Below, in pieces: positions 18,391-28,443 of a DNA stretch of 28,443 nucleotides; positions within the stretch are counted from its first letter, which is position 1, and every line of letters begins with the position of its first letter. Source of the stretch: Elysia marginata (taxonomy: Eukaryota; Mollusca; Gastropoda; Plakobranchidae); contig BMAT01001019.1 in NCBI GenBank assembly GCA_019649035.1, forward strand, positions 73,607-102,049, read 5' to 3'. The notes under the pieces were generated by a model. That model saw nothing but the letters and a program-made list of their open reading frames with translations, ran no database searches and had not been told where the DNA came from. Position numbers and translations under genes: made by a program.

Positions 18391-20284
18391 AGAGAAAAAC
18401 AATGTTAATGGCAAGAAGTAAAATTCAACTCTACATTTTTTTAAATAATTTCATTTATTATATGCGTCTTCGAAATTCTCCACGCACCCCCCCCCCCCCA
18501 AAACCTCCTCGAAAAAATTTGATTATTCTTGTAAAATATGTTTTAAACGATGCATGCGATACAATTTTAATGTCAACAATTTATGAATAAATTGGTTGCT
18601 AAATAGGAATGCTACTCGCCAGTATATCACTTTCTTTGAACAAAAATTCTAAATCACAATAAATGCTTACCAAACAGACTATAAAAAATCCGCAACAGTC
18701 TCCATATTAAACGACTTTAGTGTTAATCATATAAAAAACAATTTGGTTGCTAAAGATCTGTTTGCTACTGAAGAATATATTTACTATAAATTGACGAATA
18801 TGCTTTAGAGAAATTTTCAACTCAAAAACAATACTTACAAATCAAACAGAAAAGGAGAAGTGAAAGTTTGGATATGCTCATGCAATCCATGTTGATGTAA
18901 ATTTTAAAGTGTTTATTCGTGTTCTTTATGGTTTAGGTTTTTGTGGCAACTGCACTGGTCCACTAGATTTTCGTTGATTATATATTGTGCATGAAGTAAG
19001 TCTGTGGAACCATAACATTAAACTCCGTGTTATCTGAATTTAAAAACAGTGATAACAATAATGATAAATCCCATCTGACCCATATTAATGACTATTGAAG
19101 GAATCTTTTTTACGTTATGAAGGACGTAAATTTAATTTGTTATGCAACTTAAAAAGCAGATAACATATCCACTTTATGACCTCAATGATAACATCGCTTA
19201 CACTTTAGAAATTGTTTTCCAACAATTTTAAACTAAACGCACTATGATAATTTCGTATAGGCAGTTTTTTTTATCCTCTCAGTATTATTGAGTTGCTCTG
19301 GAGCGACTAAACAAGCCCTAATTCTTTCATTATCACCATCTTCACCACCAGCAAAAAATGACTTTCTCGGTGCATGGGATATTATGGTCCATTAAAAATA
19401 ACAAAAAGAAAACCAAAACAAAACAAACTACAAGTGTTTTAAGGCAATGAGTTTTCTGTTTCCTAATAAAAAAAAATATTTTCACATGTTGCGTAAAGAC
19501 ATTAACCACTTTGTTTCAGTTGCTTTATCTGCTTCTTTTTGGGCGTTATCTCTGAAGTATTAGATGACGTACCTTCTTAACCTCTGTTGATAACGCTCTT
19601 TGCTTTGCTCATCTATTTAAAAAATATTTTACAGCAGGATGTGCGCAAAGTTTTGATACTAATTACTACTATTTTCTAGATTTCTGAAACTGCATACTAA
19701 TTACAAACATAATATTTTACGTGTGTTCGGCTTTTTCATACGTCATTCACACACACACACACCATTACTTTACAAATATAAAATATTTATGGGCAAACAC
19801 AGCACAGTACAGGAATTAAAATTTAGAGATAAAGTATGACAAAGCATGGATCCAGATTAAGAAAAAGTCATGTCGCTTACACAAATTGATTGGTTTTTTT
19901 TTTTTATTTTTGCAAAATATGAAAACATTACATTGATAAATAAAAAGTCGTGATAAACCCCTGAGATTTTTCTTTTTACTTCTAAACAGACTTCCTATAG
20001 TTATTTTGTTAAGGTGATACTGACTGTTTCAAAATTTAGCGCAACGAAACTTGTGGCCATGGTGTGTGAAATTATAAAAAAAAATTTTGTATGGTGTTCT
20101 ACACTCCTTAAATCTTATCGAAAATTCAAAGTAATTACTTGATTCTTTTATTTTAAAATTGGCCTTTGGTATTCTCAACATAAACATTTTTAAATTCTTT
20201 GCGGGAATGGAAGCTGTTAATGTTCCAAAACTTAATAGCGTTGATAGTTTATAATGTATCCATAACGGTTTATATTTGACCATA
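18391..20284. other. No recognisable feature
   Basis: AT-rich intergenic or intronic sequence with a C11 run (about 18487-18498) and an (AC)n tract. Confidence 0.6.
19748..19762. repeat. (AC)n microsatellite
   Basis: Seven to eight AC units. Confidence 0.85.
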
Positions 20285-20336
20285 TATCGATAACGTATAA
20301 TATCGATACTGTATCGGCTTTTCATATTGACACTGC

Positions 20337-20444
20337 ATCGCTAAAGTTCTATGGTGACATTGCATCTATAGTGTTCCATGTTTACATGGTCTCGATAATG
20401 TTTTACGTATGTACTATATCGATAATGTTTCAGATCATTAGGAA
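20337..20444. repeat. 27-bp minisatellite, four units
   Basis: Units start at 20337, 20364, 20391 and 20418, exactly 27 bp apart, each opening with an ATCGATAATGTT-like block followed by CATGTTTACAT-like sequence. Looser ATCGATA blocks at 20285 and 20301 may be older units. Confidence 0.75.
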
Positions 20445-22914
20445 TTGTTTGATTTTTACCCTTTGCAATCCATTGCAGTGTCTGCCTGTATGGGCAACAC
20501 ATGTAATTGTAATGCCAAAAAGTCAGACTGATCTCAAAACTCAAAAGAAGGTGCATGGCACAGTACTTAGTGTTTTATACATTATATAATTATTGCTTTC
20601 TTTTATATTGAGCTGTCCAACGGAGAGAAAAGAACGTAATCGTTTCTTCTCAAACAAAACTCCTTGTTATTCTTTTGGAACGTATCGTTTGCAAAAGAAA
20701 AAAGAATAGCTGAATGGTATGCAATGCCACAAAATCAGTACTTAACGTAACTGCAGTTGGGTTAGTGAAATTCGAACCTTGATAAGTCGAATACTTGCGT
20801 AAATTGGGATTTATTCAGATTATCGATCTTTTTTTTTTTTGGTAATGTATTGGCCCACTGATAATTCGATTTTCGGAAAGACTTGAATTTAAAATTTTGT
20901 TCCCACAGGGCTCGAAATATCAACATTAAACTTAAAGTCTTGCCTGTATGACTTCTGTAGCTTATGTCTATGAAATAAACCTTAGACAACAACTTTGCAA
21001 TTATCAGTCTGTCACGGAGAACGATGTTAAAGAGTAAAGAAACTTTAAAAAGTCTAGTAAAACTATGATATTAAAATAGCTTCAGTTGAAAAATTAAGGG
21101 ACTTAGTTGGTTTCCTCTGGAAGAACTGATAACGTGCAAAAAAACAAAAACAAAGTAATAAGATCAACTATAACGAAACGAAACAAAAACAAAACAAAAA
21201 AAAAACATTGCGCAAAAGGTGTCCTTTCCGTCTTGTTTTGCAGACCTGTGAAAGTTTGAGCTTTTTGCACTCATATAAAAGTAGATTAATAACCCATAAA
21301 CTAGTATAGGCCTATGCAACCAAAGCGGGCAACGTATAACACAATTTATTATATTATCATTTTTCAAGAGGGAAACTATGTTTGATATGGTCATTATGCA
21401 CAGCAAAACCTCTTAAAAACTTGGCTTACAGGTCAACAGCAACAAAAAAAACCGACAGGCATTTGCTGGCAGGGTCTTTTTAAGATTACGTGAGGTAATT
21501 GTAGCGATAGGACTGCTGCATTAAATCGCACCAATTGAAAACAGGTCAAAAGTGGCAGCATGGAAAAACAAAACATTTATTTTTTGTTCACTCTAAATTT
21601 GAAGTTAAGGATCTCGCTATCGAGCGACTTACAACCTTTGTATCATGCGTGAGATGAGCGAGTGAAAAAACCTACTACGCCAGGTGCAATATCTGCATTT
21701 TTGAGCTCTTCTTGACCTTTGATCAAAGATAAAGCATACACATTTTTTTCTGCGTGTATCCAACTAACGTTTGATATAGGAGATTTCCATAGCAATTATC
21801 TTTCAAAGTATACACAAAGCAAAATATTATCTGAAGCTCGATGATGATAAAAGTTTGAGAACAAAAATATATTAGGGTGATAATAACAGATAGATGGGTT
21901 AAAGAGGCAAGACTGGGCCGGCCTACTTTTATAACGGAAAATGTTATCCAAGCTGTTTTTTTTGTATTTAACTGTTGTTATTTTGTGGAAAAAAAATTCA
22001 AAAGTTTTAATGATGTGATCCACTGTCTGCTCTTGTAAAAAGGAATAGAAAATTACGTAGACTGTGTATGTATGAAAGGGGAATGATTTTAATTTTTATT
22101 TTCAAAGAGAGCTATGAAGTATGAAGATATGTTGAAAACGGATGTTAGTCTTGTTTAAAGACTTTTATAATTATATATTTGCATAACAACTTTTTATTAT
22201 TACAAAAACAAAGAACCCATCCCCAAATTTAATCGAAGTTGTAATCCAAAGTCTCCGCAATGTCGTTCAGGACACAATCAAAGTTAGACTTTCAAGAGAT
22301 CCACATCAGCGTTGCCTTCAAAGTGGTAACCCTTGAAGGCAAAAAAAGAAGAAAACAAGAAAGAAAAAGTCTTCGATTCAAAAGTTTGCTAGAGCGCTTT
22401 GAGTTTGGAGAGTTGAGTGCGATGTGCGCATTATCGTTCATTAAGCCAGCACAATCATCCATTCCAGGGGGGGTGTTTTGTGTCCGTCTGAGAAGTCTCA
22501 GTTTACTATTCTAGTGTAAATAAAGTCTTCTTCTGTTGTCTAAAAATAATAAAATAAAATGAGATTCAAATGATGATCAAATGCCTTTTTTTTCTCTGTA
22601 GTTTGTAAATGAATGCTGGAAGCATTTCTCTAAAAAAAAATTCTGGTTGCATACATCCAAGTTATTGGAACTCGGGTGATTTTCATATCTCATAACACAC
22701 TAAGAATTATTCATTGCTTAGTTTTAAGGTTACTGCGATATGCAAATGTTATATCTCCTATGGTTCCCATCAAGAAAGGTAAATATTTTTCATATTGGTC
22801 GAATAATTCGGTGCACTTTGAATCTTTTTTTTTCTGAAATTTCAGCTTTTGTGCAGGCCTGTGGGGACACTGTCTCTCATAGCATTGACACTGTATTGAT
22901 GATTATATAAATTT
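20445..22914. other. No recognisable feature
   Basis: AT-rich. All ORFs are short, lysine- or phenylalanine-rich and lack any motif. Confidence 0.6.
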
Positions 22915-22928
22915 ATAATATGAGATAG

Positions 22929-23335
22929 GTGGTTGGTTGTTTGAATTTTCATGTTTCTTTTCAACTGGGGACAATTGAAAGCGTGCTGACACACTGTGAT
23001 GTAAAGATCGCTTGCGTACATCACACCCAGTCACATTATCCTGGCATCGGGCCGACCAGTCAGAAGCTAATACCAATTTTAAACTCCTTGGTTTGACGTC
23101 TGGTCGGCCCGGTGTCAGGATAATTTGATTGGTGTTGTGTGTGCAAGAGTTCCTTACATCACAATGTGGCAGCACGCTTTCAATTGTCTCAGGCGCCGTC
23201 TCTCATATAACCTTAGAGTTGAAAAGAGGCGTCAAAATTCAAACAACCAAACTAAACCAAACCTTGGTTTGACTAGGCCGGGGATCGAACCACGCACCTC
23301 CCGATCTCTGAGAGAGTGTTCCACCGCTAGGTCAC
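22929..23335 (-). mobile_element. R3 SINE copy, split by an inverted nested R3 insertion
   Basis: On the minus strand the head runs from 23335 (GTGACCTAGCGGTGG, box B GGTTCGATCCCC) to 23274, is interrupted, and resumes at 23097 down to CAACCAACCA at 22929. The outer flanks ATAATATGAGATAG (22915-22928) and ATAATATGAGGTAG (23336-23349) match at 13 of 14 positions and look like its target-site duplication. Confidence 0.8.
23098..23261 (+). mobile_element. 5'-truncated R3 SINE nested in an opposite-strand R3 copy
   Basis: A 164-bp plus-strand fragment with the R3 body (TTACATCACAATGTGGCAGC, CTTTCAATTGTCTCA, AATTCAAACAACCAAA) but no tRNA head. It is bounded by a perfect 12-bp direct repeat, CCTTGGTTTGAC (23086-23097 and 23262-23273). 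That sequence occurs once at the same position in the intact R3 copy near 28190, so it is the target-site duplication. Confidence 0.85.
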
Positions 23336-23349
23336 ATAATATGAGGTAG

Positions 23350-24314
23350 TTTTTACCCTGAAAATGCACAATTCGGCTGCAATGCCGCTTTGCTTCATGC
23401 GATGTTTTTGTTTATACCACGCAAGAGTCTGAATTTGAGGCACTCGATGACTGTCTTTGGGCGCTGTTGGCCTAAGACAAAAACTTTAATCTTTGGTTTT
23501 TTGTCCTAAATAGTTTTTTTTTCGTATTTTCTTCACATGCTCCATTATATTAAACAGATTTCACTACAGACATATAAAACTATTTCAAAAATATACGACA
23601 GAGCACTCCGAACACGCCCAGCGGGTTTTAGGCCTTGTAGTTGTAGCAAAGACTTTATATAGTCTTTTTTGGGAATTTATGCTTTAAGAAAGATGAGGTA
23701 GTAGTGGAAAAATGAAGATTCCTTTAAAAATTTTTATAGCTGAAAGTTACCATTACTTTGTTTTAAGATCAGAAATGTTATAGGATCTAAATTAACTAGA
23801 CTCTAGCTTATGTGAATGCAAAATTGCGTTACAAGATGGAAAAGTTCCAATCTCAAGTTTTATTCAGTCCCGGTTTGAGAGAGTAATCTAAAGAAAACTT
23901 CAGACCCGGTGTAAATAGGTTGAAGAACTTAGTCTGGTATGTTCATTTTTCTAAATACAAAACGAACTGAACTACAACCTTTAACCTAATAGAATTTAGA
24001 AACTGCAATAGATTCCTTGGTTTGATTTTATCAGTTAAATTTAAAAAATTAGACCGCCAAAAAGAGATTTCTCGGCTTGACCTGATTACAATCAAAAGTA
24101 CAGTACTGTTACAATTGCTAGTAGGCCTACTGTACTATAAGAAAATTTACATAAAAAGTACACGGATACTTTTAGTTTGGCAATACAAATCAGTCTGCGA
24201 ACTGCAACCACGTTCCATGTGCTTGATGGATGAGAGGCATGAGACAGGTTGGAGTCATGGACGGGCGCAAGGTTATTTATTATGACCTATTTAGAAGATT
24301 TCCAAGACTTGACT
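23350..24314. other. No recognisable feature
   Basis: AT-rich, no motif-bearing ORF, no repeat shared with the rest of the window. Confidence 0.55.
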
Positions 24315-24499
24315 TGCTTGGCGTTTTTCTTTTGTTTTTTTTTTGTTTTTGTTTTTGTTTTTTTTTGTCCTGATCTACTTTACACTTACAGATTGATATG
24401 TGGATTCGCTCAGCTAGCTTGAAACCAGGCTGAGACCACTAAAGTAAAAAGGCCCTGTCGCCTTATTAAACAAACAATCGAACAAACAAACAAACAAAC
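24315..24499 (+). repeat. T-rich tract and (AAAC)n tail
   Basis: TTTTTG repeats at 24315-24367, then about 100 bp, then AAACAAACAA-type sequence at 24467-24499. The (AAAC)n run looks like a retroposon 3' tail, but I cannot define the element body. Confidence 0.4.
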
Positions 24500-24795
24500 C
24501 GCGTATGGGTGTTGCACTGATCTAACTCATTTGATAATTTAAAACATCCAGAATACAGTATAATTTAAAAATAAAAGGTATTTTTCGACTCAAGATCCAA
24601 TGTGAAATAGGATCGGATCTGTGAAATGTTCTCACATCTTGGTGACTTGGTCTTTACTCCGGCGGTCCCAGGCCCAACAGATGGTGACGGTTTTGTTGTG
24701 ACTAAATCATAATAGCCTTGGCTTTGATCAATAAACAAGTAAAGTTATAGCGTTTTTCTTAAACTACGCCTCACTGTAGCCTGCCGTTGGACCGA

Positions 24796-24960
24796 CCGAA
24801 TACTCCAACATGAGCAGATGTCACATTCCCTATATTTTATATTTAACTTTGTTTTGGGCCGGCCTAGGCCATCATACTGAACAGGCCGAATACTCCAACA
24901 TGAGTAGATATCATAATATTATTCCCTATATTTTGTATGTAACTTTGTTTTCACCGGCCC
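24796..24960. repeat. Tandem duplication A, about 90-bp unit, two copies
   Basis: CCGAATACTCCAACATGAG starts units at 24796 and 24886. Both continue with ATTCCCTATATTTT and AACTTTGTTTT and end in a GGCC-rich stretch. The second copy has an extra CATAATATTATT-like stretch. Confidence 0.8.
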
Positions 24961-25243
24961 ATAACAGAAAAGCACTAGTTGAGTTCTTATGTGCCCTAAC
25001 TATACTAAGAACTGAATGGAGATAGATCATTAGAACTCTCATGCACAAATTTGTTTACATTTTGACTGACAGGCCTTTTGAGTACGGTGGCCTTGGGGCC
25101 GGCCCATAACAGCAAAACATTAGTTGGATCCTCACTTGCCCTAACTGTACTAACAAGTCAAAGAGAGACAGATCAATGGAATTTTCATGCAACAGTTTGT
25201 TTACGTTTTGACTGACAGGCCTTTTGAGTATAGTAGCCTAGGG
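24954..25243. repeat. Tandem duplication B, about 145-bp unit, two copies
   Basis: CCGGCCCATAACAG starts units at 24954 and 25099. Both share TTGCCCTAACT or TGTGCCCTAACT, TTTGACTGACAGGCCTTTTG and GTAGCCTAGGG or GTGGCCTTGGG. It immediately follows duplication A, with which it overlaps at the GGCC junction. Confidence 0.8.
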
Positions 25244-25545
25244 CGCCTAACTCAATAAAATGCTATTTAAACGCGTTACTGGGTTCCCGATATGCCATTA
25301 CCAACCAAATTACCTTCTGATCTCACAGGGACGCAGTAGTTAAAAAGCACCAGCTTAGCATTATACTGACAAGATATTTCGCTGCTTCTAATCGGTTACC
25401 CATTTGACGTATGAAAGAGGCAAGAAAAATTATGTGTTAAAAATCCCTTGTCAAGCACTAATCGCTGACTTGTCACACCAGGGCTCGAACCCTTGACCTT
25501 CTCGGTCTGTTAGTTGACAGTCTACCACCAGGCAAAGACGACACA
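25241..25545 (-). mobile_element. tRNA-derived SINE family R2, copy 3
   Basis: A more diverged copy. Its reversed head is better preserved at box B: the minus strand reads GGTTCGAGCCC (about 25483-25493), with GGTGGTAGACTGTC as the box A area. The body shares CCATTACCAACCAAA and CTCACAGGGACGCAG with the other copies. It directly follows the tandem duplication ending at 25243. Confidence 0.7.
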
Positions 25546-26186
25546 TTGAAATATAGTATTGTCAAAGTGGGCACCTGGGCTTAAAACAACGTGCCATCAC
25601 TGAATTTTTAAATCTGACATAAAAAATTCTTGTCTTTGCAATAATATTAGCCTTCACTTAGGTAACTTATTTTAGTTTTTAAGTACAACGAGAAAAAATG
25701 CCCTTTTGAAACCAAATCACTTCTTAGTCATCCTTGGATTTTCGTTAAAGTGCGTGTTTTTTCCTCATGTGTTTTTTCCCAAGATGACGAAATACATGTA
25801 TATATTTAGAAACTTTAAATACATCTCATAGCAGAATTAAGGTGTATGTAGATGTGGTTTTTTAGCTTTTAAAAGCAGAAAAGAGTATCGCTTTGTACAG
25901 CCATCTCCGTCAACACATCGCTGCAATGAAAGCCCAAAGTCTGCACTCTGTGACAATTCAGACAGCCGATAAGAATGCCTTCCAGCTAGCCACCGCTAAT
26001 GATAGTTTACATAATTTTGGCTTTTGTGGATTGAGAAGAATCTGTCACTAAGGTTTCTGTGGCATTCCTTCACTAGGGGAATATTTGAGAAAAGATTTTT
26101 GGCGGGCGTTGTTTAGTTTTCTGCTTGCAGTGGCAGTTTCTGTTCTTTATGGCTCAGTTTAGGAGAAGGACTTGGTCATATAGATA

Positions 26187-26300
26187 CATAGGGTGAGAAA
26201 CAGACAGATAGACAGATAGCAAGAAAGACGGAAAGAGAGAGAGAAAGGGGGAAGGAGAAGGAGAAAGAAAGAAGAAGAGAAAAGGTATATAAGAGGAGAG
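26187..26300. repeat. GA-rich microsatellite
   Basis: CAGATAGA then GAGAAAGGGGGAAGGAGAAG purine-rich sequence. The long minus-strand ORF across it is mostly its Leu-Ser-Phe translation. Confidence 0.85.
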
Positions 26301-26355
26301 AATGTTGTTCGGAAAACAAAGATAATGCGTTTAGCATACCAAAGAAGTCATGTAC

Positions 26356-26425
26356 CTGCATCTGGGTGTCATCAGTTTCGATGAGCAAAATGGCGTTACC
26401 TTTATAAGTGCTCATAGGACGACAA
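26356..26425 (-). other. Weak candidate exon
   Basis: On the minus strand TTCCTTACCAG precedes an open 70-bp stretch, encoding among others MSTYKGNAILLIETDDTQMQ, that ends CAG/GTACAT. Both sites are passable, but length and content give no family and the ending is phase 0, unlike the module gene. Probably chance. Confidence 0.15.
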
Positions 26426-27165
26426 CTGGTAAGGAAGGACATCTTGTGAATTAGAAAGATCGCCAATATTGTGTATATCGCTGTGTGGAAATAAAAGGCC
26501 TTTTGGGTTGGACCAGACCTACGATAAGTACTACCAGTACTGCAGGACACCTTGAGGTAAAGTAGGACAATAATAATATAAAAGTAGGGCCTACCTGAAA
26601 ATAAACTTAAATATGGTCAAATTTACATATTTTGATAGGATAAAATTTATCCTTTCTACACTTACGCACGGGGAATTTCTGATAAGAAACCCACATTATT
26701 TGAGTTATGGTTAGGGACTCAATGTACCTTACAACATATCAGAGAACAAGCCAGATAGTTATCTTTATAGTGTCTAATTTTTGGACAAAACTGCCATCTA
26801 ACTGATAAAAGACATTGTTGCAACGATCTGCTCGTATTATTTTGAAGAGAAAAAAACCTAACCGATGTTTCCTTTTATCTTTCTGGAACAAAATAGAACC
26901 TAATTAATCTTATGATTTCTTGGAGCCCGCTATCACCCTGAAAATGACCTTCACCTTCCGAAATTGCCAGCCTGTACCACTAATGATAGTTTACATAATT
27001 TACCGAAAAAGCATCCTAGAGAAGCTTAGGCGACGTTAAACTTATCATTGGCTATCGAAATTGGAAGAAAGCTTCACACGCGGAGGATAGAGCTCCAAGG
27101 CTAAAACGGAAGACAACATGACACGTAGAACCTAAAATGGAAGAACAATTGCGCTCAAATCATAG

Positions 27166-27295
27166 GTTAGATCTAGGCCTAATCCAGACTCTGAATAAAG
27201 ATGACGTCTAGACTTAACTCTAAATCTAATATCTAAATTAGTTTCTGGGTTTTAAACACTTGATCTATATTTTAGATCTAGACCTAAACTAGATT
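27166..27295. repeat. Degenerate CTAGAT-type low-complexity sequence
   Basis: Scattered AGATCTAG, CTAGAC and CTAAAT blocks without a fixed period. A milder version is at 11085-11180. Confidence 0.5.
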
Positions 27296-28115
27296 CTACA
27301 GAAATCAATAAGCGAAAGTGGGCATTTTATTTACAGGTGTGTAAAATGCGTCCCAGATAATCAGGTTTATAGTTTTGTGAAACATATCCTGACCTTCACC
27401 TGCGATACTGTCAAGGTTGCGTTTAGATGTCATGTGATGGAAATATTTAAGCTTACATCTCAGTGGCTGAAATACATTACAAGTATGTTACATTTTACCT
27501 TGAAAAGGTGACGGACAAAGAGTTGCAAGTGTAGTTATAAATTAATAATCAGTGACTTCAATGTTTACGAATTTGAGGCAACAGTCCGTTTATCAAATGC
27601 AGGCTAAGGTATGAAAAATAGAAAGCGGTTGGTGAATCACTTGCAATAAAAAGATAGGAAGTATTGTGTATTTAGACTTAGATTCAAGTATCGTGAAAAA
27701 AAGTTCAGGAGGAAAATATGATGCTTTCTTCGACAACGTGACACAATAAATTATAACCAAAATTAAAGCAACCGTAATTTATAAAAATACCATTTTATCA
27801 TCATAGAACCAATTTTCAAACATCTTTTTGTGTTGAAAGTTTTCCGAAAGCTAACTTGTCTCAACCTAACAATCTGCCTCTGATAGGTTTTACCTTTCAG
27901 TTGTTGTTCTCTGTCTCTACGTATATGAATTTGTCTTAGAAAATCCAATCCATCTCCATTATTCATTTTAGCTTAGATTGTCTTTGAGTCTTCCACATTC
28001 TATTAATACCATGTAAGCATAGTGCATTGACAGTCGTACAAACCAACCTCTGTTTAGGTTGCACTCACGGATTAAGTGGCCTGTCTGTAAAAAATAAGGT
28101 TTATCTCCATTCTTA

Positions 28116-28400
28116 TCACCGGCTCTGTGGCCTAGCGGTAAGACACTCGCTCAGAGATTGGGAGGTGCGTGGTTCGATCCCCGGCCGAGTCAAACCAAGG
28201 ACTTTAAAATTGGTATTAGCAGCTGATCCACCTAGTGTCTGGCATTATGGATTAAGTGTTAAGTCTGTTGACTGGATGTGGTGTACGCAAGCGCTCCTTA
28301 CATCACAGTGTGGCAGCATGCTTTCAATTGTCCCACGCACCGTCTCTGATATAGCCTCGAAGTTGACTGGGACATTAAAATTCAAACAACCAACCAACCA
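28116..28400 (+). mobile_element. tRNA-derived SINE family R3, full-length copy
   Basis: Box A TGGCCTAGCGGT (28128-28139) and box B GGTTCGATCC (28171-28180) are at tRNA spacing. The first and last bases of the head, GGCTCTG and CCGAGTC, can pair as a tRNA acceptor stem with one mismatch and one G-U. A roughly 200-bp body follows, with ACATCACAGTGTGGCAGCAT and CTTTCAATTGTCCCA, ending in CAACCAACCAACCA. It is not a functional tRNA because the T stem is mispaired and the body continues. Confidence 0.8.
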
Positions 28401-28443
28401 TTCTTTTTTCGTTTATAGCTTTGATTTTTTTTTTTTTTTTTTT

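Larger units (their letters stand above)
25546..28115. other. Mostly featureless; one small duplicated segment
   Basis: Besides the GA-rich tract and the CTAGAT-type stretch, TAATGATAGTTTACATAATT occurs at both 25997 and 26981 with loosely similar left flanks, suggesting a small dispersed repeat. No gene recognised. Confidence 0.5.

Noticed and set aside
26176..26550. 124-codon minus-strand ORF
   Set aside because: About half is GA-microsatellite translation; no family motif.
28116..28190. Functional tRNA gene
   Set aside because: Boxes A and B are good, but the T stem is mispaired, and the same head with the same body recurs at 22929-23335, so it is a SINE.
1..28443. CRISPR array or bacterial-type defence system
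   Set aside because: The repeats found are degenerate minisatellites without unique spacers, and the splicing signals and SINEs show a eukaryotic genome.

Overview
This is a piece of an animal (metazoan) nuclear genome: AT-rich, intron-rich and full of short retroposons, microsatellites and one Helitron remnant, with no compact prokaryote-like ORFs. The repeat style and scattered CTAGAT-type low-complexity stretches fit a mollusc, perhaps a gastropod, but that is a guess.

The only convincing host gene lies on the minus strand across about 15.0 to 3.36 kb. Eight separate exons (15038-14841, 12750-12547, 11744-11541, 9900-9676, 8959-8777, 7180-6983, 4955-4767, 3551-3360) each encode one copy of the same cysteine-rich module of about 60-75 residues: C-x6-C-x3-[W/Y/F]-x(8-14)-C-x5-W-x2-C-x(7-9)-C-x(14-17)-C. 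Every exon starts after an AG acceptor and ends before a GT donor in phase 1, so all are symmetric 1-1 exons. They join in frame into 531 codons. This is the classic architecture of a secreted or cell-surface protein built by exon duplication. I do not recognise the module as a named domain. The signal peptide, start codon and stop codon are not identified. A 919-bp assembly gap (15677-16595) and a good minus-strand donor at 18320 lie upstream, and the gene may continue beyond the left edge.

The introns hold the second theme: tandem repeats built around the splice sites of this gene. The 3' end and donor of exon 6 (7180-6983) are homologous to a roughly 60-bp intronic minisatellite (6265-6982). 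The donor of exon 2 is duplicated once in tandem (12439-12562). A 25-bp minisatellite of about 20 units (15041-15562) runs into the acceptor of exon 1.

Mobile elements: a decayed, internally deleted Helitron on the plus strand (about 1693-2659) with a textbook 3' hairpin and CTAG end; family R1 (574-827, 4978-5222, 11306-11489; two copies with perfect target-site duplications); tRNA-derived family R2 (three copies, all head-right); and tRNA-derived family R3 (28116-28400, plus a nested pair at 22929-23335 in which one copy is inserted inverted inside another). The right half (16.6-28.4 kb) has no convincing gene and consists of AT-rich sequence, tandem duplications (24796-25243), a 27-bp minisatellite and retroposons.
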